A DNA stretch of 64,000 nucleotides, from NCBI GenBank assembly GCA_020055655.1, contig JAIPUR010000001.1:62001-126000 (forward strand), read 5' to 3'. The first letter of the stretch is position 1. Every line of letters begins with the position of its first letter. Shown piece after piece: positions 27,263-35,595 of this stretch. This DNA is from Methanosarcinaceae archaeon (GTDB taxonomy: Archaea; Halobacteriota; Methanosarcinia; Methanosarcinales; Methanosarcinaceae). Made by a program: the position numbers and the translations under genes. The notes below the pieces were generated by a model. The model was not told where the DNA came from. It saw only the letters and a program-made list of their open reading frames with translations, and made no database searches.

Positions 27263-27901
27263 GTGCTAAAAGCTATTATTTTTGACATGGATGGTGTGCT
27301 TGTGGATTCTATGACCTATCATGCACAGGCTGTAAACAATGTCTTTGACCAGATGGGTCTGCAAATGGATCAGCAGGATATTTTTGAACTGGAAGGTGAA
27401 CGTACCATTGATATCATTCGATTCCTGCTGTATAAAGCAACAGGAGATCTATCTGCTTTTGATGTTCCATCTATTGTTTCCCGTTATATTGAAGAATTTA
27501 ATCGCATAGTGGAAGTTCGGGCGTTTGATGGTATGAAAGAATGTCTTGAAAAAATTAACAATAAATTTAGCCTTGCAGTTGTATCGGGTTCTAATAGACC
27601 TATTGTTGATGATATTATGCAGAGCAAATTCTCTGATATATTTGAAATTGTGATAAGCGCAAACGATGTTAAAAAAGGTAAACCTGCTCCTGATCCATAT
27701 CTCATGGCAATGGAGAAACTAGGGGTAAAAAGTGATGAATGTATCGTTATTGAAAATGCTCCAATGGGTGTTGAAGCAGCCCAGAATGCAGGTATTTTCT
27801 GCATTGCAGTTCCCACATATCTGCCAGCTGAAAAATTAAGTAAAGCAGATATGATCATTGGGGACCACATCCAGCTTGTAATTTATCTATCAAATCTATA
27901 G
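27263..27901 (+). CDS. HAD-superfamily hydrolase (beta-phosphoglucomutase / phosphatase type)
   Basis: A 212-residue subfamily IA HAD protein with FDMDGVLVDSM (nucleophile and acid Asp), VVSGSN (motif II), KKGKPAPDPY (motif III lysine) and VIENAPMGVEAAQNAG (motif IV). The helical cap spans about residues 16-85. Members of this group include phosphoglucomutases and sugar phosphatases, so the substrate is open. The start is GTG at a position where the family begins, with GGG some eight bases before it. It is divergent from the S4/methyltransferase gene. Confidence 0.9.
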   Translation: MLKAIIFDMDGVLVDSMTYHAQAVNNVFDQMGLQMDQQDIFELEGERTIDIIRFLLYKATGDLSAFDVPSIVSRYIEEFNRIVEVRAFDGMKECLEKINNKFSLAVVSGSNRPIVDDIMQSKFSDIFEIVISANDVKKGKPAPDPYLMAMEKLGVKSDECIVIENAPMGVEAAQNAGIFCIAVPTYLPAEKLSKADMIIGDHIQLVIYLSNL

Positions 27902-27919
27902 CAACCTTAATGGATGCTA

Positions 27920-29014
27920 TTATTCGTCAAAATCATAATTGCATTTGATGCCTGTTTTGTCGGAACAAAGGTTGCATGATACGCACTTTGCCACATAGTT
28001 TTCACTATTTTTTATTTTCAGAGCAAGGTCAGTTTCACAAATGAGTGGCCTGCAAACAGATACCATATCTGCATAATCTTCATCAAGCAGCATCTCCATC
28101 ACCTTTTTGGACCTTATACCACCAACAAGCATAACAGGTATATCTACAGCTTCCTTGATCATTCTGGAATATTCTCTGTAATATGCCTCTTTTTCCTCGG
28201 AATCAATATTCTTCCAGAATAGTTCCTGTCCTGCTTCTGCAATTCCTGCGCTGACCTCGATGGCACAAATGCCATTATCTGCAAGTATTTTTGCGATCTC
28301 CACAGATTCGGGAGCATCAAGTGATTTTTTCTTAGTATTCTTTGGGAACCCATCGCTAGCATTAAGTTTAGTAGTGATCGGATAATCATCGCCAACCAGT
28401 TCACGTGCCCGTTTGATTATGTCTACAATAACCTGTGTTCTTTTTTCAGTGGAACCACCCCATCTGTCCCTGCGTCTGTTGCTGTAGGGGGATATAAAAT
28501 TGCTGAGCAGGAACCCATGTGCGCAATGCAATTGCACTGCGTCAAAACCTGCTTCCTTTGCCCTTCTAATAGCCTGGGCAAAATCTTCAATGGTTTCAAG
28601 TACTTCTTTTTCTGTCATCTCTTCAGGGGTCATTCCTCTGGTTGCTTCGGTTACAGCAGAAGGGGCAAAAGCAAATGGACTCTCCACTGTTATCATGGTC
28701 TGGCGTCCGCCATGAACGATCTGCAGTACGATCTTTGATGGATATTTGTGAACTTTTGAGGTGATATTTTTGTACGGTTCTATGAATTTATCATCATAGA
28801 TGCCCTGTTGAAGATGATCACTTTTTCCTTTAGGATTGACATAAGCATAACCTGTGATTATCAATCCGACCTCATTCTTAGCAAGTTCTTCGTAAAGGTC
28901 CCCAAGCCTTTCTGTTGGAGTTCCATCAGGCTCTGCCATCCACTCATGAGTTGCTGAGCGTACAAGACGGTTTGGAATTTCCATTCCCCCACATTCTATA
29001 GTCTTGAATAACAT
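27920..29014 (-). CDS. NADH:flavin oxidoreductase / Old Yellow Enzyme family protein
   Basis: A 364-residue FMN TIM-barrel. RLVRSATHEWMAEPDGTPT, IVHGGRQT, FDAVQLHCAHGFLLSNFISPYSNRR RD (with catalytic His), RWGGSTEKR and the late VMLVGGIRSKKVMEMLLDEDYADMVSVCRPLI are family motifs. The C-terminus keeps CVSCNLCSD...KC, part of the 4Fe-4S site of the 2,4-dienoyl-CoA reductase type, but the FAD/NADH domains that follow there are missing. It may be a reductase of enoyl or disulfide-like compounds in archaea. The intracellular electron source is unknown. Confidence 0.88.
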   Translation of the reverse strand: MLFKTIECGGMEIPNRLVRSATHEWMAEPDGTPTERLGDLYEELAKNEVGLIITGYAYVNPKGKSDHLQQGIYDDKFIEPYKNITSKVHKYPSKIVLQIVHGGRQTMITVESPFAFAPSAVTEATRGMTPEEMTEKEVLETIEDFAQAIRRAKEAGFDAVQLHCAHGFLLSNFISPYSNRRRDRWGGSTEKRTQVIVDIIKRARELVGDDYPITTKLNASDGFPKNTKKKSLDAPESVEIAKILADNGICAIEVSAGIAEAGQELFWKNIDSEEKEAYYREYSRMIKEAVDIPVMLVGGIRSKKVMEMLLDEDYADMVSVCRPLICETDLALKIKNSENYVAKCVSCNLCSDKTGIKCNYDFDE

Positions 29015-29108
29015 ATATGAATATTAAAGCCACTAGCTTATATGCCTTTCTTTGCAGGTCCTGATGATCTAATTAGATATTTAAATAACATCTAAAAAAG
29101 TGATAAGA

Positions 29109-29810
29109 TCATTGAAGTTCCAATTCAATTTCTTCTTTTAGAACTTCGTTATTGATTCTGTAATTCAATAATATCAGGAACAACAATAAAAAAGCTACCA
29201 TGTTCACAATCAATGTAAGTTGCAGGATTGTTCCACTAAGTCCGCCACCAGTACTTCCATAACTTGCATCACCAAACATCAATGGGTGTGCAGAACGCCA
29301 GAGGCGGATAGAAAGGAAACTCAAAGGTACGGACATAAATGCTACTATTCCAAAGACTGATGATAATCTTGCTTTCTTTTCGGCTTCTTCAACAGCCTGG
29401 CGCAGCATCAGATATGCCATATATACAAGGAAAAGTGCCAGTGAAGTGGTTAATCGTGGTTCCCATATCCAGTACCATCCCCATGTGGCCTTCGCCCAGA
29501 TAGAGCCTGTCAGAAGCACCAGAAATGCAAATATAACTCCTACTTCAGCAGATGAAAGTGCAACTATGTCCCATTTTCTCTCTCCTGTTCTTAGTTGCTG
29601 TATGCTTGCAATGAATACTACAAAAAATGCCAGATATGAGGTAAATGCAATTGGAAGATGGAAATAGAATATTTTAAAACTACTATCAAGTATTTGTCCG
29701 CTGCCACTTTTCATAACCGGTAAATAAGAAAATATCATCCAGATGGCAACGATCATCACTATGCCGCTAATTGCAGCAAGTGACCTCTCTTTATTTTTTT
29801 CAAGGAACAT
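29109..29810 (-). CDS. ccmC: Cytochrome c maturation protein CcmC (heme handling)
   Basis: A 233-residue polytopic protein with about six helices. FYFHLPIAFTSYLAFFVV carries the first heme-ligand histidine and WGWYWIWEPRLTTSLALFLVY is the WWD heme-handling domain; the second conserved histidine is in RSAHPLMFG. It takes heme from the CcmAB pump for delivery to CcmE. It follows ccmB after 86 bases with no CcmD-like gene seen in the gap. C-type cytochrome maturation fits with cytochrome-containing methanogens of this order. Confidence 0.93.
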   Translation of the reverse strand: MFLEKNKERSLAAISGIVMIVAIWMIFSYLPVMKSGSGQILDSSFKIFYFHLPIAFTSYLAFFVVFIASIQQLRTGERKWDIVALSSAEVGVIFAFLVLLTGSIWAKATWGWYWIWEPRLTTSLALFLVYMAYLMLRQAVEEAEKKARLSSVFGIVAFMSVPLSFLSIRLWRSAHPLMFGDASYGSTGGGLSGTILQLTLIVNMVAFLLLFLILLNYRINNEVLKEEIELELQ

Positions 29811-29896
29811 TCTGTCTCCATCTGCACTATTAATGCTTTTTACTTAAATGCTTTTCATTGTTTGCTGGATATGGTCTGGATCAACTGAATAAAGCA

Positions 29897-30571
29897 TCAT
29901 TCCTGCAAGGTATATTCAAAAACAAGTTGTCCTACTACAAAAAAGATCATATCATAGGCAAGTAAGAGACGTATTTCAGAATAAATACTACCAAAAGCTC
30001 CTCCTGAAAGTATCTTTCCCGTTGCCATGACTGCCGGGATCAATACTGGGATTATAAGTGGAAGCAGCAGTATAGGCAGCATTATTTCTCTTGTCCGTGT
30101 GTTCACGGTTAGTGCAGAAAGTAGTGTACCTACAACGACAAACCCAATCGTACCAAGAATTATTATCAGTGCAAGATCAGCGTAACCAGTTATGGTGTAG
30201 TTGAAAAGAACAATGAATATCGGAATGGTTATTATCTCGACTGCAAACATGATAATGGCATTGGATATGCATTTACCCGTGTAGATCGCACTCCAGTCAA
30301 CAGGACATAATTTCAATCCTTCAAGGCATCCATTTTCTATTTCTGCTGCAAATGCCCGGGAAAGCCCCAGTGTTCCTGCAAAAACAAATGCTATCCACAG
30401 AACTCCAGGTGCTATCTTGCTGATTATTTCAGATTGGCTTAACAGATCACCGAGGGATATACTGAAGATGATGATAACAAGAAGTGAGAATATAGCCATG
30501 GAATTTAGCATCTGCTTTGTCCTGAATTCACTTTTCAGGTCTTTTGCTGCAATGTGTATGCTTCGTATCAT
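29897..30571 (-). CDS. ccmB: Heme ABC transporter permease CcmB
   Basis: A 224-residue membrane protein with six helices. RSIHIAAKDLKSEFRTKQMLNSMAIFSLL and AFVFAGTLGLSRAFAAEIENGCLEGLKLCPVDW are family blocks, and LLLPLIIPVLIPAVMATG is the conserved Pro-rich helix of CcmB. It pairs with CcmA (14 bases upstream on the same strand) in the ATP-driven release of heme-loaded CcmE. No CcmE or CcmF is visible here, so these must lie elsewhere. Confidence 0.93.
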   Translation of the reverse strand: MIRSIHIAAKDLKSEFRTKQMLNSMAIFSLLVIIIFSISLGDLLSQSEIISKIAPGVLWIAFVFAGTLGLSRAFAAEIENGCLEGLKLCPVDWSAIYTGKCISNAIIMFAVEIITIPIFIVLFNYTITGYADLALIIILGTIGFVVVGTLLSALTVNTRTREIMLPILLLPLIIPVLIPAVMATGKILSGGAFGSIYSEIRLLLAYDMIFFVVGQLVFEYTLQE

Positions 30572-30585
30572 TCCATCAGCTCCAC

Positions 30586-31341
30586 TTAAAGGTTGGATAT
30601 ACCCTCAATATCTGCATCTTTGCTAAGTATTGAATGGTAGCTTTCCTTAAAAGAGTCGATATTTTCAATATCTTTTTTCATTCTGTCGTAAACTATTTTT
30701 CCTTTATCCATCACAAGTATGCGGTTGCAAAGATGAAATGCCCTTTCGATATTATGGGAGATCATTATCTTTGTAACATTGTCCTTATCGAGTGATTCCA
30801 GAACATATTCAAACGTTTGTGCAGCCTTTTGATCAAGTCCAGTGTAAGGCTCATCCATAAGAATTATGTCAGGCTTATGGATCATTGCTCTTGATATGGA
30901 AAGACGTTGTTTCATTCCTCGCGAATATGGTCTTACTCTGTCATTGGCTCGTGCTGTTAGTCCCACCTGTTCCAGAAGTTCATCAGCATGCTCTTCAATC
31001 TCTGAGCTTTTCATGCCATACATTTTTCCAAAGAACACAAGGTTCTCTTTTGCTGTCAAGTCATCATACAGGTAGCTTTCGTGGGATATGTTCCCGAGTT
31101 TTTTTCTGATCTCTATCGGTTTTTTCTTAAGATCAAAATCACTGATAACAACCTTGCCTTTTGTAGGCTCGATAATAGTTGACAGTATCTTCAAAAAAGT
31201 GGTCTTGCCAGCTCCATTGGGTCCGAATATTGCAACAAAATCCCCTTTCTCAATATCGAGCTCAATATTGTCAATTGCCTTCTGCTTTCCAAAGCTTTTT
31301 GAAAGTCCGCTGATGGAGATGATAGTTTCCATTGAACACAT
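30586..31341 (-). CDS. ccmA: Heme ABC transporter ATP-binding protein CcmA
   Basis: A 251-residue ABC ATPase: Walker A GPNGAGKTTFLK, Q-loop GNISHESYLYDDLT, signature YSRGMKQRLSISRAM, Walker B IILMDEPYTGLD, H-loop MISHNIERAF. SYLYDDLTAKENLVFFGKMYG is typical of CcmA. The assignment is by sequence and by the ccmB and ccmC genes that follow at once. The upstream gene for the molybdopterin-like lipoprotein is 59 bases away on the same strand. Confidence 0.93.
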   Translation of the reverse strand: MCSMETIISISGLSKSFGKQKAIDNIELDIEKGDFVAIFGPNGAGKTTFLKILSTIIEPTKGKVVISDFDLKKKPIEIRKKLGNISHESYLYDDLTAKENLVFFGKMYGMKSSEIEEHADELLEQVGLTARANDRVRPYSRGMKQRLSISRAMIHKPDIILMDEPYTGLDQKAAQTFEYVLESLDKDNVTKIMISHNIERAFHLCNRILVMDKGKIVYDRMKKDIENIDSFKESYHSILSKDADIEGISNL

Positions 31342-31400
31342 AATTATTATTTAGGTAAATTAAACTTGTGTTGTGGTATCTAAAAAAACTGTTTCCTGCT

Positions 31401-32084
31401 TCACTCAAAAGCAGGTCCGCCAACATCAGCATTATTGCTATACCCTGCACGCTCCCAGTATCCTTCGTACGTGTGGGCAATAACTTCAATGCCGATTATC
31501 CATTTGGCCCATTTATAGCCATACTTATCTTCTGCTACCAATTGCAATGGAAATCCTCTATCCGCTGGAAGTGTAATATCATTGAGCTTGTATGCAAGTA
31601 TTATGTCATTGTCACGCAGGTATTCAATATCAAGGGAAGTTGAATATTCATCTGCACAATAGAATATGACCTCTGTTGCATTTGCATTGACCTGTGCCTC
31701 GTCAAAAATAGTATTTAGAGTAACACCTGTCCATTTTGCATCAAATCCCCATCCTTCCACACAATCCATTCTAACGAATCGGCTTTCGGATGGATATTCA
31801 AGCAGATCATCATAACTGAGCTTCAGTTCTTTGTCCACAAGTCCGTAAACTTCAAGCTCATATGTTTCCTGGTCAATGTACTGAGTCCCTTTGATCGCAT
31901 TGTTGCGCTGTTCCATGATAGGAGTCAGTTCTATCCCTTTGAACTCTGTAGCTTCCTCTGATTTATTATATGCCTGTTCTTCTGTATCTGATATACATCC
32001 GGAACTCAATACAATTAAAGCAAAGGTAATAACTAAAAAAATAGATAAAAACAGTTTTCTAAAAATATTTTTATTTCCAGACAT
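31401..32084 (-). CDS. Sulfite-oxidase-like molybdopterin oxidoreductase, lipoprotein
   Basis: A 227-residue protein. N-terminal helix LFLSIFLVITFALIVLSSGC ends in a lipobox, so it is anchored outside the membrane. The rest is a single molybdopterin-binding domain of the sulfite oxidase fold: RFVRMDCVEGWGFDAKWTGVTL contains the cysteine that ligands molybdenum in this family, and EYSTSLDIEYLRDNDIILAYKLNDITLPADRGFPLQLVAEDKYGYKWAKWI matches. There is no dimerisation domain or heme domain. Electrons would need an external partner; the ccm genes directly downstream suggest a c-type cytochrome. Substrate is unknown. Confidence 0.87.
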   Translation of the reverse strand: MSGNKNIFRKLFLSIFLVITFALIVLSSGCISDTEEQAYNKSEEATEFKGIELTPIMEQRNNAIKGTQYIDQETYELEVYGLVDKELKLSYDDLLEYPSESRFVRMDCVEGWGFDAKWTGVTLNTIFDEAQVNANATEVIFYCADEYSTSLDIEYLRDNDIILAYKLNDITLPADRGFPLQLVAEDKYGYKWAKWIIGIEVIAHTYEGYWERAGYSNNADVGGPAFE

Positions 32085-32097
32085 AAGGTCGCCCGGT

Positions 32098-32394
32098 TCA
32101 AATAGTTTCTAGAATTTCAATTCCCTTTTCTGTCAGGGAATACTTACCCTCTATCAAATTCATGAGATCACCATTGATCATGAATTCAGTATGATATTTG
32201 AATGCAGCATCATCAAGATCCAATGTTTCTCTGATCTCTCCTTCAGTGGCTCCAAAGACACCAATTTTTTTGATAAGCTGCCTGCGAACAGGATGTGATG
32301 CTGCTTTATGCATAAATTCATGATGCATCTTCACACGTTCACGTTCAGAGGGTTCTGCTCCAATTATATTGTCAAGTTCATCATCTTCTATCAT
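32098..32394 (-). CDS. Winged-helix transcription regulator heading the ccm operon
   Basis: A 98-residue protein with an acidic N-terminus, a helix-turn-helix (HPVRRQLIKKIGVFGATEGEIRETLDLDDAAFKYHTEFMINGDL) and a beta-wing (MNLIEGKYSLTEKGIEIL). This is a small ArsR/PadR-like winged helix with no evident ligand domain. It precedes the sulfite-oxidase-like gene by 13 bases. Self-regulation through the repeated boxes upstream is possible but not shown. Confidence 0.82.
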   Translation of the reverse strand: MIEDDELDNIIGAEPSERERVKMHHEFMHKAASHPVRRQLIKKIGVFGATEGEIRETLDLDDAAFKYHTEFMINGDLMNLIEGKYSLTEKGIEILETI

Positions 32395-32513
32395 GTTCTG
32401 CCAGCTCCTTTTTTAATTTAAAGTGAGTGTTGAACTCTTAAATATGTTATGGCTTAACTTATCAAGTGCGAAATAGAAATAAAACAAAGGAGAAGCAATT
32501 TAAATAAAAAAAC

Positions 32514-32637
32514 CGTTTTTATGTATTTCCATTTTTAAACAAAACGTTTTTCCGTTTTTGGAATGAATATAAATGCTGGCATTTTAGAAAGCAAACAATT
32601 TTCTAGTATGTAATTTCCGTTTTTTGATTTCGTTTTT
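32514..32637. repeat. Five CGTTTTT boxes upstream of the winged-helix / ccm operon
   Basis: CGTTTTT occurs at 32514, 32545, 32553, 32618 and 32631 (plus strand; AAAAACG on the operon strand). The first three and last two form clusters, and four of the five are preceded by C or T. Five copies in 124 bases of AT-rich, non-coding sequence is noticeable. This 284-base gap shows no gene. Confidence 0.45.
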
Positions 32638-32679
32638 AATGTACATTTACCTGAGGGAATAGGCTGCCAGCATTTATAT
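32567..32679. repeat. Perfect 15-base inverted repeat
   Basis: ATATAAATGCTGGCA at 32567-32581 and its exact complement TGCCAGCATTTATAT at 32665-32679 flank the last CGTTTTT boxes. Both copies, read outward, look like a TATA element followed by GCTGGCA. The right arm abuts the stop codon of the uncharacterised gene that follows. Confidence 0.5.
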
Positions 32680-33023
32680 CAATTGGATATTGCTACTGTT
32701 TGTTCAAAGGCAGTTTTCGATCCATTTTGAGTTACAGATGAATGCTCATTTCTTGCTTCAATACCTTGGTCGGCTGGCAAGAATATTAAATTTCCATCCC
32801 TATATCTCATAGGTGAACCAATGGCTTTGAAATATTCGTTTTTAAGACACTTCATGGCGGCTACAACAGTTTCATAGTCGTAAACAGAATTACCCAGATT
32901 TGCTTTTGCTATGCCGATAAGGAGATCATTGACATGTAGTGCAAGATGCAGATTCCATGTGCTTTTGTTTACAAATTCATGAACTTTTATATTGAATACC
33001 AGATTGCTTTCATTTTCCCTCAT
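32679..33023 (-). CDS. Hypothetical protein, 114 residues
   Basis: The sequence is MRENESNLVFNIKVHEFVN, then ALHVNDLLIGIAKANLG, then AMKCLKNEYFKAIGSPMRYRDGNLIFL. I do not recognise a family. There is no signal or membrane helix; the composition is a soluble alpha/beta protein. It stands alone between the DUF457-type gene and the ccm operon, all on the minus strand, with AT-rich gaps of 155 and about 280 bases on its sides. A real but lineage-restricted gene is the most likely reading. Confidence 0.5.
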   Translation of the reverse strand: MRENESNLVFNIKVHEFVNKSTWNLHLALHVNDLLIGIAKANLGNSVYDYETVVAAMKCLKNEYFKAIGSPMRYRDGNLIFLPADQGIEARNEHSSVTQNGSKTAFEQTVAISN

Positions 33024-33178
33024 TTACAGTTGCCTCCAGAAGTTGACTGCAAACACTAGTTAATGTGAACACGTATATAACCGGTCTGTATAAATTTCAA
33101 AATTTGTGTTCAAAATGATCATATATTTCAATTGAAAATAGGATCTATGTAAGTGAGTGTGTTCATGGTTTTTTTAGT

Positions 33179-34252
33179 TCATCCAAAGTAATTATTTGGC
33201 AAACGCATTTCTTCTTCTGTCTGTCTTTTTACATATGCGGTATAATCATCGTTGTCCCTGTTAAAAATGAATACATAGTTGCTTTTGAAGTATGCCCAAT
33301 ATGGTGTGTATGGAGTTCTTGCATCGGTCAGGGATACAGTAATAAATTTAGCATTTCCAGATACATTGTAAACAGGATAATCTATTTCTCTTGGCAAACT
33401 GGATCTATAAAGCTTTTCTGAACTTTCACGATAATGCTGAAAGTCCTCATCTTGACCTGTACTTATCTTTGGGATGAACATATATCTCTTAATGCCAGAC
33501 AGATAAGTGAATTCCATTATCTTGTAATGTGTCTGGTTGTAGGAATATGCTGAAACAAACTTGCCTGTTGATATTGGGTATGAATTTTGGTAGCTGATAA
33601 CATTTCCTTCTGTCTCAGAAATATGTTCAACAAGAAGGGATTTTGATAGTGGGGTCAGGATGCACCACAGAACAAGAACTATAGCTAATGATCGATAGAT
33701 TCCAGCCCTATTTTGTATGGAATACTTTTTGATTTTTTTGAGTCGAGTATTTGGTTCTGCCTTTTCATTTTCCTTATCTTTTTTACCTTCCCTATATCTA
33801 TCGAGCAAAACAAAGCATATTGGAATAAATGAAATGGCAGTCACAATTGGATCGAAGAAGCTTATGGAACCCATTATGGATGAAATGTTATTGAAAGGAA
33901 AGAACGGTCTCATTTTCCAGCTTGTTGCATAATCCAGATAAAAATGACTAAATATTGATATTGCAGCTATTGAAGTGAATTTTAAGTTCTTCTCATAATA
34001 GTGGATTGTGAGTATCGCTAGAAAAATGAACAAAAAGGAATGCATGAATTCCCGATGTTCAAGCAAATAGAAAAGGCTATTATGCATCTGATGATCAAGA
34101 CTTCCATCTATCAATTTGAACAATAAACTAGTTATGAAATCAAAATCAGGAAGAATTGCCAGTAGGAGTATGATCTTCTTACGTCTTCCTTCAAGTCCTG
34201 CAAGGGAAGCTATCAACAGTCCAATCCCGAAATGTGATAGTGTGTTGACCAT
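33179..34252 (-). CDS. Membrane-bound metal-dependent hydrolase (DUF457/YdjM-like) with C-terminal extension
   Basis: A 357-residue membrane protein. The N-terminal 150 residues have THE DUF457 pattern: LSHFGIGLLIA, LAILPDFDF, HREFMHSFLF and SHFYLDYATSW supply the conserved histidines and aspartates of the metal site, between about four helices. A charged KKDKEN linker, one more helix (about 185-205), and a roughly 150-residue outward-facing domain with SGIKRYMFIPKIST and YPVYNVSGNAKF follow. The extension is longer than in standard YdjM proteins. Substrate unknown; phospholipid or a surface polymer is possible. Confidence 0.8.
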   Translation of the reverse strand: MVNTLSHFGIGLLIASLAGLEGRRKKIILLLAILPDFDFITSLLFKLIDGSLDHQMHNSLFYLLEHREFMHSFLFIFLAILTIHYYEKNLKFTSIAAISIFSHFYLDYATSWKMRPFFPFNNISSIMGSISFFDPIVTAISFIPICFVLLDRYREGKKDKENEKAEPNTRLKKIKKYSIQNRAGIYRSLAIVLVLWCILTPLSKSLLVEHISETEGNVISYQNSYPISTGKFVSAYSYNQTHYKIMEFTYLSGIKRYMFIPKISTGQDEDFQHYRESSEKLYRSSLPREIDYPVYNVSGNAKFITVSLTDARTPYTPYWAYFKSNYVFIFNRDNDDYTAYVKRQTEEEMRLPNNYFG

Positions 34253-34303
34253 CCAATCACCAATTGATTGAAAGTGATACTGGCATTAAATACTAGTGCT
34301 ATT

Positions 34304-34732
34304 TTAATATTTTCCAATTATACGAGCTATCAGGCGGTGTATGCCATGCATACTGGTATCTTTTCCAAGATACATCATAGGACATCGTTTTGTAATTATA
34401 TCAAGCTCCGGATCATATGTCAGGTGTTCTACATCACAGGTATCAGTTCCCATGTGCACCCAGTAATTCTTAATTCCCTTTACTTTCAATTCCTGTATTA
34501 TTAGAGCAGGCTCGCTTTTTGTAACACCAATGACCACATTGTCTGCGTTATTTGGTATTTCTGAAATATCACTAATGGCATCTGGATCTGGTTTATCTGA
34601 AAGATTGACCACAAGAAGATTTTTCCCTCTCTTTCGAAGCTCATTAATAGTCCATTTCATGGCAGGTTTTGTACCATCACTAATGACAACAAAATTCTTT
34701 CGTTCCCAGAAGTCTTCTTGTTTAGAACTCAT
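34304..34732 (-). CDS. CoA-binding (YccU-like) Rossmann protein
   Basis: A 142-residue protein with the CoA-binding fold of the YccU / succinyl-CoA ligase alpha N-domain type: NFVVISDGTKPAMKWTINELRKRGKNLLVVNLSD, a strand-helix pair, and VVIGVTKSEPALIIQELKVKGIKNYWVHMGTD. DITKRCPMMYL in the last part agrees with the family. It lacks a phosphohistidine or ligase domain, so it is probably a CoA or nucleotide sensor or scaffold. The stop is 50 bases from the end of the next gene. Activity is not known. Confidence 0.75.
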   Translation of the reverse strand: MSSKQEDFWERKNFVVISDGTKPAMKWTINELRKRGKNLLVVNLSDKPDPDAISDISEIPNNADNVVIGVTKSEPALIIQELKVKGIKNYWVHMGTDTCDVEHLTYDPELDIITKRCPMMYLGKDTSMHGIHRLIARIIGKY

Positions 34733-34929
34733 ATTGCACCACTCTTTATTCTCTCTATTATAATTAGTACTGTTATAGTATTAATCTCTTTTTTGCTGAA
34801 GGTATTTTAATTGACCTGGGTAAAAACAAGATTATGATGGGAAATAAAAAAGGAAAAAGAATAGATAAATGAGCATATTATCCTCATTTGTTCTAAGCCG
34901 CTGATGCAATAGATGTTGTTTTAAATCAC

Positions 34930-34951
34930 TTGTCAAAGATTTAATTGACAA
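34930..34951. promoter_or_regulatory. Inverted repeat upstream of the methyltransferase gene (possible operator)
   Basis: TTGTCAA and TTGACAA pair across an 8-base spacer. A TATA-like TTTAAATG lies about 10 bases downstream and only some 20-28 bases before the ATG at 34990, so the transcript may be leaderless and the repeat sits where an upstream regulator would bind. Confidence 0.35.
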
Positions 34952-34989
34952 TCGCAGCATGTTTAAATGAATAGTCTAAAAGAAAAAGT

Positions 34990-35595
34990 ATGTCAATAAT
35001 TTCAAAATACAATCGTTTCTCCTATGTTTATGATATGATGGAGTTGCCTATTGAGATCATATGGTACAGGAAATGGAGAAAAGAACTTTTTTCAGGTTTA
35101 TCGGGGCGAATACTTGAAGTGGGTGTCGGGACCGGGAAGAACATAAAGTATTATCCAAAAGACTGTGATGTTGTCGGGGTGGATATAAGCGACCGGATGT
35201 TAGCACGTGCCAAAAAACAATCCACTGGAGCAACAAATTCATCTCTTATGCTTATGGATGCTGAAAACCTAGCATTCAAGAATAATTCTTTCGATCATGT
35301 GATTACAACTTTTGTACTTTGTTCTATACCTCTCCCTGTACCTGCACTTGAGGAAATGAATCGTGTCTGTAAGCTTGAAGGAACAGTAATAAATCTGGAA
35401 CATATGAGAAGCAAGAATAGGATAATAGCTTTTTTTGAAGATCTCTTTAATCCTTTTACTACAGCACTTACCGGGGTAAACATTAATCGTGAAACTGTAA
35501 AAAACATAAAAAAATCAGGCCTTAGAGTGATCGAGGAGAAGAATATCGCTATGCTGGATGTTTTCAGGCGTACTATTTCAAAACCTCCTCAATAG
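34990..35595 (+). CDS. SAM-dependent methyltransferase (UbiE/PMT-like)
   Basis: A 201-residue class I methyltransferase. ILEVGVGTGKNIKYYP is SAM motif I, DVVGVDISDRMLARAKKQ motif II, LMDAENLAFKNNSFDHVITTFVLCSI motif III-IV, and EMNRVCKLEGTVINLEHMRS motif V. The N-terminal FSYVYDMMELPIEIIWYRKWRK is close to phospholipid/quinone-type methyltransferases. Substrate cannot be read from the sequence. It stands alone, plus strand, in a region where neighbours face the other way. Confidence 0.88.
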   Translation: MSIISKYNRFSYVYDMMELPIEIIWYRKWRKELFSGLSGRILEVGVGTGKNIKYYPKDCDVVGVDISDRMLARAKKQSTGATNSSLMLMDAENLAFKNNSFDHVITTFVLCSIPLPVPALEEMNRVCKLEGTVINLEHMRSKNRIIAFFEDLFNPFTTALTGVNINRETVKNIKKSGLRVIEEKNIAMLDVFRRTISKPPQ

